Under the pieces are notes generated by a model. The model worked only from the letters and a program-made list of their open reading frames with translations. It made no database searches and was not told the DNA's origin. The translations under genes were made by a program, and so were the position numbers. From contig JAJYXQ010000059.1 in assembly GCA_021796385.1 (NCBI GenBank), positions 1 to 64,000 on the forward strand: a stretch of DNA of 64,000 nucleotides, written 5' to 3'. Shown here piece by piece: positions 42,669 to 52,677 of the stretch; position 1 is the stretch's first letter, and each line of letters begins with the position of its first letter. Source of the stretch: Thermoplasmata archaeon. GTDB taxonomy: Archaea > Thermoplasmatota > Thermoplasmata > Lutacidiplasmatales > UBA184.

Positions 42669-45608
42669 ATGGGTGAATTGCATTGCGATAAGCTACTAGT
42701 GGTTACATTTGCCTTTGTAGTGGCGACATTATTGCTTTTTGTCGGTTCTGTATTGTGCGTGACACCCACAGGAAATGCGCTTCTTCTCGATTCTAGTATC
42801 GAGGTATCGACCTCGATGAGGGCTGCTGTTCCATTCAATGGAGCAGGAGCTGTGACTGGCCCATCTCGAAATGCCCAGACAATAGCCTTGGCATCTGCAC
42901 GACATTCGTTTTTGTTGGGGCAGGGTCCCTTGTCAAACCAAGCAACGGCTTGTTTTGGCAACAAAATTACGAGTTCTTGCCGGGCCGCAAATTCCTTGGA
43001 TGAAGTACGTTTTGCTTCTGCGCAGCAATACGGCTCAAACTGGAAAAATATAACTCCTTCAGTTCAACCATGGCCACGAGGATCTGCCACAATGGTTTAT
43101 GACCAGGCAGATGGTTACGTTCTTCTCTTCGGAGGTAATAATCAAGCATTCTATAATGACACATGGACTTTTAAGGCAGGAAAGTGGCAGAACATTACTT
43201 CTGGTGTAGCACCACCTGCGCGGACTCTTGCGGGGATGGCCTATGATGCCAAGGACAGTGAGGTTGTTTTATTTGGGGGCTCGAATGGTGCTTCTTACCT
43301 GTCAGACACTTGGATTTTCAAGGCAGGGAGATGGACCCAGCTCAACGTATCGAGCCATCCAGCAGCTCGGGGGTCTCCCATGATGACTTACGATGCAAAG
43401 GATGGCTACGTACTGCTTTTTGGCGGATACTCAAGTGGCAATACATATGGGGACAGTTGGAAATTCAGTGGGGGCGTCTGGTCCCTTTTGAATTCCACGA
43501 AGAATCCGGGTGCACGGTGGTCTGGTACTATCAGCTACGATTCAACAGATGGGTATGTTTTGTTGTTCGGAGGACGTGACACTTCTGGCCTTATGTCTGA
43601 TACTTGGGCATTCTCTTCTGGAAACTGGACTGAAGTCTTTCCCGTAACGTCTCCACCAGCAAGGGCTTACAGTTCGATGGCCTTTGATTCGAATGACGGT
43701 ACGGTAACCTTATTCGGTGGTTGCAGTCCTTGTGGGAGCACTCCTCAGTCGCTAGGTGACACGTGGGTTTACAGTCGCGGAAATTGGACAAGCGTCACCC
43801 CGGCAGTTTCCCCCCTCCCTCGTAGTGGATCAGCATTCACATATGACGTGGCCGACCGTTATTTGGTCTTATTCTCTGGAGGCGAGCCTGGACAGGTATA
43901 CAAAGATACTTGGATTAATTATGGGCTCATAAATGTAGCTTCAATATTGGCGAATCCTAAGATTATCGATGTGGGTCAAGGAGTGGTGTTCAATACCTCC
44001 GTTTCAGGTGGGGTTCCGCCATACACTTTCAGGTGGTCGGAATCTTCAGCTAGTTTGGGCTGTTCATTTTCAAACGCAACCAGTATTCAATGCCTTCCAA
44101 GAGTATCATCGGGAACTTTCACTGTCACTGTAAATGTTTCAGATTCCCAGGGTGTGTATGTCCTTCGAACATCTCCATCAATCATAGTTAATCCTCCCTT
44201 AGCAGCTGGCCAAGGCACTCCAAAGTATCCTGTTATCGATAGCGGGCAGTACATCCTCTTAAATGCAAATGCTTCAGGGGGAACACCTCCCTATTTCTTT
44301 ACTTGGTATGAAGGTTCATCCTCTAGTTGTTCATCTGACCCCATCGTAACTGGAGTGAACGGCCCCATACTTAACGCAACACCAGTTCGTGGAACCTACT
44401 TTTGTTATAGCGTCAGAGACAATTCAACCGGGATTCCTGCGGATGTAAATACGTCATCAACAGATTTCGTGAGCGTAAATTCTCCTCTAACAGCAAACCC
44501 AATATCTCCGAATGCTCCGAATATTCTTCCCGGTAATAGTTTGACGCTCACTGCTGGACCAAGTGGTGGCTCCTCTCCCTATTTTATTCAATGGTACCAA
44601 GGTCAATCCGCAAGTTGTACCCTGAACTCTCCAATTTTTGGAGCGACATCCCTTTCTATCACAGTTGCACCTTCTTCGAGTACAGAATACTGTTACTCCG
44701 TTGGCGACACCTCACAAGGGTTGCCTGCAAACCACATGATATCCAATGTAGATCTGGTAACCGTCTCGTCTTCACCACCCCTTCCGGTCATCACTTCATT
44801 TACCATAATCCCATCTCCAGTAAGCGTGAATACTAAGGTGAATGTCTCTTTGGTCGTATCTGGTGGACTCTACCCGTTGTCTTTCTCGTACACCGGGCTC
44901 CCTCCCGGGTGCGCGTCAGTGAATTCAAGCTCGTTTACATGCACTCCTACTCTCGCCGGGACTTACAACGTGACAGCAACCGTGAAAGATGCGCAAGGAC
45001 GATCGGTGAGCAGTACCGTTACCGAAGTTGTGAAAGGTGCCGCTTCCACAGTAGCGGTGAGCCTGACCACATCGGCATCTGTTGTTTTAGTGGGTGGGAG
45101 TTTTGCCCTCACCGCCCACCCAACAGGGGGTGTGACTCCCTATTACTTCCTCTGGTCCGTTAACGGGACAAATGTGACCACCGGACCGGACGCACCCATG
45201 TGGGCGATCCATGCCAACGCCGCAGGGAATTACACCTACGAAGTATGGGTTGAGGACTCCCAAGGCAACATCTCGCACTCCAACACGGTGCTCGTTCAGG
45301 TAGAGTCGACAAGTAGTCCGCCGACAGGCGCTCACCACAATCAATCGAGCGTGCTGCCGGGGCCAGTGATCTTTGGGATTCCCATCCTTATCCCCATAAT
45401 CATCATCGCCGTGGTCGTAGGAGCCGCCCTCTTCCTATTGACCCGTAGGCGGAAGGATACCACCCCACCGCCTCCCGCCCCCGTAGCCACCGGCAAAAGT
45501 TGGGCCGAGGAGTCGTCCAGTTCGGGAATCGCTGGACCTGCGATCCCTCCCCCACCACGGGTGGAACCTCCCGATTCTTCCTTCCCTGTAAAGAAATCCG
45601 GCAAGTAG
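42669..45608 (+). CDS. Kelch / Ig-like surface protein with C-terminal membrane anchor
   Basis: 979 residues. A signal helix (LVVTFAFVVATLLLFVGSVLC) leads to about six Kelch repeats (residues 125-430; for example DQADGYVLLFGGNNQAF, DSTDGYVLLFGGRDTSG), forming one propeller. About five Ig-like modules follow, one with YTGLPPGCASVNSSSFTC. A transmembrane helix (PVIFGIPILIPIIIIAVVVG) and a Pro-rich cytoplasmic tail (APAIPPPP-like) end the protein. The part before about 45060 is AT-rich and the rest matches the GC-rich genome, so the anchor and tail are native-like while the head is foreign-like. Many N-glycosylation sequons occur. Confidence 0.82.
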   Translation: MGELHCDKLLVVTFAFVVATLLLFVGSVLCVTPTGNALLLDSSIEVSTSMRAAVPFNGAGAVTGPSRNAQTIALASARHSFLLGQGPLSNQATACFGNKITSSCRAANSLDEVRFASAQQYGSNWKNITPSVQPWPRGSATMVYDQADGYVLLFGGNNQAFYNDTWTFKAGKWQNITSGVAPPARTLAGMAYDAKDSEVVLFGGSNGASYLSDTWIFKAGRWTQLNVSSHPAARGSPMMTYDAKDGYVLLFGGYSSGNTYGDSWKFSGGVWSLLNSTKNPGARWSGTISYDSTDGYVLLFGGRDTSGLMSDTWAFSSGNWTEVFPVTSPPARAYSSMAFDSNDGTVTLFGGCSPCGSTPQSLGDTWVYSRGNWTSVTPAVSPLPRSGSAFTYDVADRYLVLFSGGEPGQVYKDTWINYGLINVASILANPKIIDVGQGVVFNTSVSGGVPPYTFRWSESSASLGCSFSNATSIQCLPRVSSGTFTVTVNVSDSQGVYVLRTSPSIIVNPPLAAGQGTPKYPVIDSGQYILLNANASGGTPPYFFTWYEGSSSSCSSDPIVTGVNGPILNATPVRGTYFCYSVRDNSTGIPADVNTSSTDFVSVNSPLTANPISPNAPNILPGNSLTLTAGPSGGSSPYFIQWYQGQSASCTLNSPIFGATSLSITVAPSSSTEYCYSVGDTSQGLPANHMISNVDLVTVSSSPPLPVITSFTIIPSPVSVNTKVNVSLVVSGGLYPLSFSYTGLPPGCASVNSSSFTCTPTLAGTYNVTATVKDAQGRSVSSTVTEVVKGAASTVAVSLTTSASVVLVGGSFALTAHPTGGVTPYYFLWSVNGTNVTTGPDAPMWAIHANAAGNYTYEVWVEDSQGNISHSNTVLVQVESTSSPPTGAHHNQSSVLPGPVIFGIPILIPIIIIAVVVGAALFLLTRRRKDTTPPPPAPVATGKSWAEESSSSGIAGPAIPPPPRVEPPDSSFPVKKSGK

Positions 45609-45810
45609 CTTGTACGGACGGGGGAATCCACCGATGAATGGGGTGGAATGGCCATAGGCCAGTCCGCATGTACGGCCCCAAACCGTCTCTCTAGCGCTTT
45701 CCGAAGATTGATTAACCGCAATGGACTGCCGACCGAAGAATGATTCCTACAGGATCGATGCCCACCTGCGATACCGTCCCGCATCATGAATCCCAATCCT
45801 CTCTCTGTTC

Positions 45811-46641
45811 ATGTCTCGCTCAATGACCGTGGATGAGAGCGCGATCCGAGGAGCGCTGGATAAGTTTTGGAACGAATCCGACCTGACCTCCGAATCCCAG
45901 ATGACCACAGCGCGCCGGAATTATCTCGAGTTCCAAGCGCGGCGCTACCTCGACATCATCCGTTTTCTTTCTCCAATGAGTCCCTTCAGCGGAAAGCAGA
46001 TACTCGACTTGGGGGGGGGTGTGGGTTCCCTAGATGTGGCGATGCATGCGACGTTCGGAGGGAAGTACGACGTGGCGGACTACTTCCTCCCGCCCCCTTC
46101 GGTGGCCAAAGTCTCATCCAAGTATGGGATCCGGCAAGCCTACCGATGCAACCTGACCGATCCCGATCCCCTCGTATCCGTCACCACCCGCTACGACTTC
46201 ATCCTCATGGTGGAAGTCATAGAGCACTTGCTCGTGAATCCCCGCGTGCTCTTCCGCGGCCTCAAGAAGTACCTAAATCACCCGGGGTACGTGCTGATCG
46301 CAACTCCGAACCAAGCGCGTGTTACGAATCGGCTCCGCCTTCTGCGGGGTCGGTCCATCCGCGATGGTTCGATGGGCGACATCTATGCTCCCGAGGCCAA
46401 TGCGCCCAATGGGCATGTGGTCGAGTACACCTTGTCAGATCTCCGGGGTCTCTTCCAGCTGGAGGGGTATGCGCTCCACATGTCCAAGATCGTCCAAAAC
46501 CCCGCGTCTCCTGAAGGGAATCCGATCCGAGCGCAATCCCGGTCCCCGTTCCGGCGGCTGGGGATACGAATGCTGAACACGGGTTTGGCAAGCCGCCTCG
46601 CCTTGGGAGACGAGTTGCTCGGACTCTTCCGCCTCGATTGA
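45811..46641 (+). CDS. Class I SAM-dependent methyltransferase
   Basis: 276 residues. ILDLGGGVGSLDVAMHATFG (about 66-85) is the AdoMet-binding motif I; YDFILMVEVIEHLLVNPRVLF is motif IV/post-motif of Methyltransf_11/23 types, and GYVLIATPN ends the core. The pattern fits methylation of small molecules or sugars. It is just right of the AT-rich segment, has normal GC, and is convergent with the Kelch operon end, 16 bp away. A link to surface glycan decoration is plausible but not shown. Confidence 0.78.
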   Translation: MSRSMTVDESAIRGALDKFWNESDLTSESQMTTARRNYLEFQARRYLDIIRFLSPMSPFSGKQILDLGGGVGSLDVAMHATFGGKYDVADYFLPPPSVAKVSSKYGIRQAYRCNLTDPDPLVSVTTRYDFILMVEVIEHLLVNPRVLFRGLKKYLNHPGYVLIATPNQARVTNRLRLLRGRSIRDGSMGDIYAPEANAPNGHVVEYTLSDLRGLFQLEGYALHMSKIVQNPASPEGNPIRAQSRSPFRRLGIRMLNTGLASRLALGDELLGLFRLD

Positions 46642-46657
46642 CACCGGTCCTGGGTTT

Positions 46658-49600
46658 TCATCCGGAGGGCGGGGGAATCGGGGGTCGTGCGGGAGCTTCT
46701 AAGGAGGGGATTGAGGTCTCCGGGGATGGGGGCAGGTTCCCTCGGGAACCTTCCGTGTTCGCTGGCTTGGGAGGTGCCGAAGAACCTGCACTTCCCTGGT
46801 TGGGCCTTTTCTTCCCAAGACCCCATCGCAGGAGGGGTAGCGCCAGGGCCACGACCAAGATGACCAAAGCGGCCAAGAGGGGCCACTCCGACGCAAGCGT
46901 GGTCGTGGAGGAACCCACTGTGGCCGGCTCCACCGAAAGCGTCTGTATGGCGGACGCCGTCTTGCCCCGACTATCGCTCACCGTGACCTTGGGGTTGAAT
47001 GTGCCGGCGGTGGAAGGCTGACAGTGGACCGTCGCCGTGCTGGATCCTGAGCAGCCCTGGGGGAGCCCAGACCAAGCGTAGGAGTATCCGGGAGCTCCCC
47101 CGACCGCCGTGGCGTTAAGGAAGGTACCCTCTCCTAGGACGATGACCGCGGGGGTTAGCGCAAGTGAAACGACCAACGCTTGGGGAGTGACAACGACGGT
47201 GATTGAGGAGTGTGCACTCCGTCCCAGGGAATCGTTTGCCCAGACTGTGGCTTGGTAGCTACCGAACGCAACGAAGGTGTGCTCCACAACGTTACCGGCG
47301 CCCGTCGTGCCATCGCCAAAGGCCCAGTGGAACACGATCGATCCCGAACCTCCGACAGCCGATGCATTGAATTGCACCGGGAGGGGGGCCGTACCCGAAG
47401 TGGCGGATGCATGGGCACTGACGGTGAGATTCCCCGTCGGGGTACCCAACACCGTGAGCGACGCCGAGGCGGAGGTGACATCCGCGCCCGTCGAGTCGTT
47501 CACGGTCACCGCTATGGAGTAGTTCCCAGGCATCGATGGTGTGCAGTTGAAGGCGGGCGCGTTCGTCGAGGCGCAGCCCGGGGGCAGGCCCAGCCAGTGG
47601 AAGGTATAGGTCCCCGAACCCCCGGTGACAACCTCGAGCAGCCTCACTGGTACATTCGTGAGCGCCGGATTGGGGGAGACCTCGGGGGCTTGTGCCTCAA
47701 GCGAGGGATAGACCGGGAAGGACAGGTTCCCCGTGGTGAGGGACATCGAGTTCCCGTCGATGGTGGTCTCAGAGATGGAGAGGTTTCCCGGGGATTCTAG
47801 CGTGCAGTTCAGCGTGAATCCGGCGCCGGCGCACGGGCTCGAGGAGAGTCCGTGCCAAAGGGTCGTGTACGTGCCCGTGCCGCCGCTCGCATTCACGGAG
47901 AACATCGTGGATTGACCGATGTCCGCCCAGGTGCGGTTGGCCGAAGGAAGAGGGGAGAGCACGAGGGGAGGGTCGACAACGAGTTCCGTTACGTTCCCTG
48001 TCATCGACGGGATCCCGTCCGAAGTGGTCACGATGTTGAAGATCGGGTAGATGCCCGTGGCGTTGGGAGTACAATTGATCCGTGCCCCTATGGTGACGGC
48101 ACAACCGGAGGGCAGGTTCACCCAAGTCTCACTGGTCGTGCCGTTCCCTCCTCCCAAGGGGGTGGCTGACACGGAAAGGTTCTGCTGGCCCGAGTCCAGC
48201 GAACGCCGGGAAAGTTCGGGGGTCGTGGTTCGGAGCTGCGGAGCTACGGTCCATGCGTCGAGCAACTGTCCGATCGCCGAATAGTACCCGCCCCACAAAA
48301 GCAAGTACCCGTCCTGCCGGGACCCATCCCAGGTCATGAGCGGGCCCTGGCGAGGCCCTGGGGCCGGATCCGACCAGTAGATGAAGTACCAGTTGTCGTT
48401 GGAGAAGATCCAGTTCTCCCCTGTGTCTCCCCCCACGAGGATGGTGAGATTGTCGCGGTAGTCGAAGGCGAGGCTGGGGTTGAACATCCCCGTGGGATTG
48501 TACTTCGAACAGGCCGGGGTGCAGAGTGCTACCCACGTGTCGTTGGTCGCGTCGTACTTCCAGGTGTCCGAGAGGACTCCTCCCGAGTTGGTGCCCCCGA
48601 AGAGGAGGATGCCACCCACACCCGGGTCGAAAGTCATGGCCGGAGAGGCACGGCCTGCGGGGGAGGCGAGCGGAGAGAGCTGGGTCCACGTTCCCCCGGA
48701 GAATTCCCAGGTCTCCGAGGAATACTGAAGGGTGGAGTCCCAACCGCCGAACAAAAGGAGCGGCCCTCCCTGGGTGACGGGGGCGAGGGAAGCATCTTCA
48801 AGTTGGGGAGGAGAGCCTCCGGGGGCGAGGATCGACCAATATCCCCCTTTGAACGCCCAGGTGTCAGAAAGAACGTTTCCCGTAGCGATCTCGTATCCTC
48901 CGAAGAGGATCACTTCGGCATCCGTGGCGTCGTAGCCGATCGCAAAATCCAAGCGGGAGGTGGGCGAGTTCGTAGGACCCGGTACCGCCGGGGTGATGTT
49001 CGTCCATGTCCCCGACGCATAGGCCCAGGTGGTGGGGAACCGGGTGTTGACGCCAGGGGCAAAGGCCACCACATAACCATCGGCGGCGTCGTAGGTCATT
49101 CCCGTGCCCCACGAGAGCTCGGGGTGGTTCCCTGCGCTCGGGAACTGAGGGGTCCACGCACTTCCGTCGAATCCCCAAAGGAAGCTCTGGACCCCGAACG
49201 TCCCATTGATCCCCCCGAACACGAAGGAATCTCCTCCGACAGGGTCGTATGCTCCCGAGGTCAGCCAGAGGCCGAACGTGAGCACCGAAGCGGAGCTCCA
49301 CCGTGGTGTGGTGGGATCCAAGAGGTCCGAATCGCGCAGCGCGCCGCGCGGTCCGAGACCTCCCGAGAGAAGCAGGAACCCCCCCTCCGGGACGAGCGTG
49401 GCGAAGAACCGGCCCGTAGGGCTGGGGTTCAGTTGATCGGTGATGTTCCACCAACCAGTGGAATTAAAGACCCAAGTGGCGTTCGAAATGCCGGACCCAT
49501 CGAACCCGCCAAAGAGCACATCGCTGGAAAGGAGGACCGAGTACGCCATCGCGGAGGCGGCCAGGGGGCCCGGGAGCGTGGGGCCACAGGACCCCTGTTC

Positions 49601-50362
49601 ACAGATCTCCACCCAACCCTTGGCGACGGAGAAGTTCCAACTGTCGCCCAAGATGATCCAGGTCCGCTGCAGATACGAATCGCCCCCGTAGAGGAAGACA
49701 CCTATGGAGGGTCCCTCGCTCAGGGTCGAATAGATGCGTGGCGACGGGGAGTCGGTCGATGTGATGAGTGCCGGGGTCATGTTGTGCCACTCTGGGGTAG
49801 ATCCCGTGAAGCTCAGCCCCCACGTGTCACCGTAGAGTACACCATCCCCATACCCTCCGAACAGAACGACCATGTGGTCCGTGGCATCGTAGGCCATCGC
49901 ACCATACGCCCGCGGGTTCGGGGAATCAGGGGGGAAGATCTCCATCCACGCCTGGCTTGAGGGGTAGTACACCCAGGTGTCGCCGAAATAGTTCGTGTTC
50001 GAGTTATCTCCTCCGAACAGCACGATCCCTCCGATGTCCGGATCGTACGCCATGCTGGCACCATAGCGGGGAGAGGGCGACCCTACGGGAGCCCAGGCTG
50101 CGGGCGGCGTGGATGCCTTGGGATTAGATCCTTGGGTGGGACCCGGTTGCACGGGAAGGGGTGGGAGCGTTCCCACGACCTCTTGGACCGGCATGCTCGA
50201 GGCCGGGTGGGTTGGCTTCGAAAGGGGCATGGGAGACGCGACAGTGGAATCTGGCGAGACTCGAGCATGGGACCGCCCTGGGGAGGCATCCCCCGTCAGG
50301 ATGGGTGTGGAAGGCACGGTGAGAAGGAGTGCGAGCAGGAGGGTCCCGAGGACTGTCTTCAC
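46658..50362 (-). CDS. Giant Kelch / Ig-like / PKD surface protein, third in operon
   Basis: 1234 residues. A signal peptide (MKTVLGTLLLALLLTVPS) is followed by about twelve Kelch repeats (residues 90-760; for example PDIGGIVLFGGDNSNTN, DATDHMVVLFGGYGDG), enough for two propellers. Ig-like modules then follow, two with LPPGC/LPQGC...C, plus one PKD domain (FHWAFGDGTT). A transmembrane helix (WPLLAALVILVVALALPLL) and a tail with several PP and PPP runs complete it. Its ATG overlaps the stop of the previous gene by 4 bp (ATGA). Extracellular binding or scaffold function is inferred from the architecture. Confidence 0.82.
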   Translation of the reverse strand: MKTVLGTLLLALLLTVPSTPILTGDASPGRSHARVSPDSTVASPMPLSKPTHPASSMPVQEVVGTLPPLPVQPGPTQGSNPKASTPPAAWAPVGSPSPRYGASMAYDPDIGGIVLFGGDNSNTNYFGDTWVYYPSSQAWMEIFPPDSPNPRAYGAMAYDATDHMVVLFGGYGDGVLYGDTWGLSFTGSTPEWHNMTPALITSTDSPSPRIYSTLSEGPSIGVFLYGGDSYLQRTWIILGDSWNFSVAKGWVEICEQGSCGPTLPGPLAASAMAYSVLLSSDVLFGGFDGSGISNATWVFNSTGWWNITDQLNPSPTGRFFATLVPEGGFLLLSGGLGPRGALRDSDLLDPTTPRWSSASVLTFGLWLTSGAYDPVGGDSFVFGGINGTFGVQSFLWGFDGSAWTPQFPSAGNHPELSWGTGMTYDAADGYVVAFAPGVNTRFPTTWAYASGTWTNITPAVPGPTNSPTSRLDFAIGYDATDAEVILFGGYEIATGNVLSDTWAFKGGYWSILAPGGSPPQLEDASLAPVTQGGPLLLFGGWDSTLQYSSETWEFSGGTWTQLSPLASPAGRASPAMTFDPGVGGILLFGGTNSGGVLSDTWKYDATNDTWVALCTPACSKYNPTGMFNPSLAFDYRDNLTILVGGDTGENWIFSNDNWYFIYWSDPAPGPRQGPLMTWDGSRQDGYLLLWGGYYSAIGQLLDAWTVAPQLRTTTPELSRRSLDSGQQNLSVSATPLGGGNGTTSETWVNLPSGCAVTIGARINCTPNATGIYPIFNIVTTSDGIPSMTGNVTELVVDPPLVLSPLPSANRTWADIGQSTMFSVNASGGTGTYTTLWHGLSSSPCAGAGFTLNCTLESPGNLSISETTIDGNSMSLTTGNLSFPVYPSLEAQAPEVSPNPALTNVPVRLLEVVTGGSGTYTFHWLGLPPGCASTNAPAFNCTPSMPGNYSIAVTVNDSTGADVTSASASLTVLGTPTGNLTVSAHASATSGTAPLPVQFNASAVGGSGSIVFHWAFGDGTTGAGNVVEHTFVAFGSYQATVWANDSLGRSAHSSITVVVTPQALVVSLALTPAVIVLGEGTFLNATAVGGAPGYSYAWSGLPQGCSGSSTATVHCQPSTAGTFNPKVTVSDSRGKTASAIQTLSVEPATVGSSTTTLASEWPLLAALVILVVALALPLLRWGLGKKRPNQGSAGSSAPPKPANTEGSRGNLPPSPETSIPSLEAPARPPIPPPSG

Positions 50363-52677
50363 TTTTTCTCCTCGTTGCCTGGGGTCGAAGGGGTAGAGGG
50401 ACCCACAGTGGGAACCGATGATTGTGGTGGGGTCACATCCGTCTTAGTGGAGGGTGTGAAGGATCCCTTCCGCCAGCGCCTCAACAGACCGACGGCGAGG
50501 AGCACGGCGGCGAAGGCCAAGAGAGCCCCGATGCCAAGCAAGAGGGTGGAGGGTATGGTAGCGTTGGTGGAGCCGGGAGGGGCCGCAGAAACATTGACGT
50601 GCACGGAGTTCGAGACGACGTGGGCTCCCGAGGCGTCCGCGGTGAACACGGAGAAGGTGTATTCCCCCGGCTGCACCAATCGGACGGTCCATACGGAGCC
50701 TGTGGCCGACACATTGGTACCGTTCATCTGCCACTGCATGAGGTAAGGGCCGGAACCACCGCTCGGGGATGCACGAAGGACGAGGGACCCTCCGGAGGGG
50801 ATGGAAGTCGCGGATGCCGAGATCGTGACTTTCAGCGGTGGAAGCGTGGCCGGTAGGACGACCGAGGTGTTTGCAGAGGAACTGGCCCCGAGGGCATCGG
50901 TCACGGTAACGGTGAAGTTGTAGCGTCCCGAGCCGGTCAATACGTATAGGATCCCAGGGGAAGTGCCGAGCGGGGTTGCACTCCCATTGAGTGTCCACCG
51001 GTAAGTGAAGGGCCCATGCCCGCCCGATACGAGAGCCGAGAGGTTGACGGTCTGACCCACCTGCGGGGCGGGTGGCGCACCAGCGATGCGTACCGACAAT
51101 GTGGCGGGATTGTGGACCGTGAGCGTGGCGCTCCGTTCCACGGATTCTCCCACGGCATCGGAAACGTTCACGGAGATGGCGAAGGTGCCGGCCGCGTTCG
51201 GCTGACAGGTGATCGTGGGTGAATCGATCGAGGCACATCCCGCGGGGAGGCCGGTGTACCGGAACGTATAGGGAGGGGTTCCCCCGCTCACGGTCGTGTT
51301 GAGGGCCACGGTTTCCCCGACGGTCGAGTTGGCGGGGGAGACCGTGGGGCTCGCCGCGGAGAGCCGGGGTTCCACATGGACCACGAGCGGTACGGCCGAT
51401 CCGGTGCTGTTCCCGGAGGAGTTGACCGCCAGTTCCACCGGCCAATCCCCGATAGAGCCTGGGGTGCAGACGATGCTCGAAAGGTTGGAACGTTGGCAAC
51501 CCGGGGGTAGGGCGCTCCACCAGTATTGGTAGATCCCATTGCCTCCGGCCCAGCCATAGACCGTGGCATTCAGGTCCACCGTCCCCCCGATATCGATGGA
51601 GGAGCGGGAGGCCGTGACGGCCACGACCAATTGCGGGAAGTCGTTGAAGGACCGCCATTCCCAGGTGTCTCCGCGGAGGTCCCCGTAGTAATCTCCCCCG
51701 AAGAGGACGTCACCATCCTCCAAGGGGGCTTCGACAAGAGTGGCGAAGGAGCGCCGGGAGATGCCCGAGAAGTTCTGTGTGTACCATGAAGAGTTGTAGA
51801 AGAACCACGAGTCGTTGTACCGGCCGGTAGCGTTCTCACCGCCCACGAAGATCAGCCCCTTATCCCCAGCATCCCAGGCCATGCTGGCCTCCGAACGCGG
51901 GGTGGGGGCCCGAGAACCGGTAAGGACCTTGGACCAATGTGCCCCTGAGAACGCCCACGTGTCATTGAGATACGTCCCATTGCAGCCCCCGAAGAGCACG
52001 ACCCCTCCGCCGGAGGCCAAGTTCGGGTAGTAGTCCATGGCCGCTCCCCAGCGAGCTGGGGGGGCGGGGCCTACCGTTGCGGTGATGTTGCTCCACTGAC
52101 CGTGCGCAAACGACCAAGTGTCGTTCACGGGGGAGTTCTGGCCCACCGAACCGCCGAAGAGAACGACAACGCCATCCCGGGCATCATACGTCATGGAGGA
52201 GTACCAACGGGGAGAGGGGCCAGACCCGGACAACTGGCTCCATATCCCCCGGGCGTAGGTCCAAGTCGCCCCCAGGGACCCTTGGAAGAGCACCACGTAC
52301 CCATCGGTCGCATCGTAGGCCATGAGCTCCGAAGCGACCCCCGTGGGCGAACGACCGACCCGGGAGGTGAGGTTCGTCCAGTTCCCTTGGGAGTACGCCC
52401 AAGTGTCGTTCAGGTATGCGAAGTTCTGCCCCTGACCCCCGAAGAGCAGGACATAGCCATCCTCCGCATCGTAGGTCATGGCAGCGGCGGAACGGTTCGT
52501 GGGGGAGAGAGCTGAGGTTACATTCGTCCACCCGAAGGGAAGAGCGTTCGGCCACCGTCCTGCGGACGCGCCCGCCCCGGTACGGCTGGGGAATGCATGG
52601 GCAGAAGAAGCGACGGAGACCGAGGGCATGGCTACGAGGAAGAGGGCGACCGCCACCCACACTCTTCGCGTGCTCAT
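50359..52677 (-). CDS. Kelch / Ig-like surface protein, second in operon
   Basis: 772 residues from the ATG at 52677, which overlaps the preceding stop by 4 bp; a longer frame to 52929 would run deep into the upstream gene. A signal peptide (VWVAVALFLVAMPSVSVASS) precedes six Kelch repeats (DAEDGYVLLFGGQGQNF, DARDGVVVLFGGSVGQN), then five Ig-like modules including GLPAGCASIDSPTITC. A transmembrane helix (LLLGIGALLAFAAVLLAVGLL) and a Pro/Thr/Ser tail ending in NEEKK finish it. It is translationally coupled on both sides. Confidence 0.82.
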   Translation of the reverse strand: MSTRRVWVAVALFLVAMPSVSVASSAHAFPSRTGAGASAGRWPNALPFGWTNVTSALSPTNRSAAAMTYDAEDGYVLLFGGQGQNFAYLNDTWAYSQGNWTNLTSRVGRSPTGVASELMAYDATDGYVVLFQGSLGATWTYARGIWSQLSGSGPSPRWYSSMTYDARDGVVVLFGGSVGQNSPVNDTWSFAHGQWSNITATVGPAPPARWGAAMDYYPNLASGGGVVLFGGCNGTYLNDTWAFSGAHWSKVLTGSRAPTPRSEASMAWDAGDKGLIFVGGENATGRYNDSWFFYNSSWYTQNFSGISRRSFATLVEAPLEDGDVLFGGDYYGDLRGDTWEWRSFNDFPQLVVAVTASRSSIDIGGTVDLNATVYGWAGGNGIYQYWWSALPPGCQRSNLSSIVCTPGSIGDWPVELAVNSSGNSTGSAVPLVVHVEPRLSAASPTVSPANSTVGETVALNTTVSGGTPPYTFRYTGLPAGCASIDSPTITCQPNAAGTFAISVNVSDAVGESVERSATLTVHNPATLSVRIAGAPPAPQVGQTVNLSALVSGGHGPFTYRWTLNGSATPLGTSPGILYVLTGSGRYNFTVTVTDALGASSSANTSVVLPATLPPLKVTISASATSIPSGGSLVLRASPSGGSGPYLMQWQMNGTNVSATGSVWTVRLVQPGEYTFSVFTADASGAHVVSNSVHVNVSAAPPGSTNATIPSTLLLGIGALLAFAAVLLAVGLLRRWRKGSFTPSTKTDVTPPQSSVPTVGPSTPSTPGNEEKK

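Larger units (their letters stand above)
39690..45060. other. AT-rich segment with both borders inside genes
   Basis: Base composition drops sharply near 39690 within gltX and recovers near 45060 within the Kelch gene at 42669-45608. Inside are a glycosyltransferase, a methyltransferase and most of a surface protein. No integrase, terminal repeat or tRNA attachment site is seen at either edge. This pattern suits replacement by homologous recombination with a divergent relative rather than insertion of a mobile element. Borders are judged by eye, to within about 100 bp. Confidence 0.55.

Noticed and set aside
39690-45060. Integrative mobile element or provirus
   Set aside because: No integrase, transposase, terminal repeat, tRNA attachment site or replication gene is visible; both borders lie within intact reading frames.
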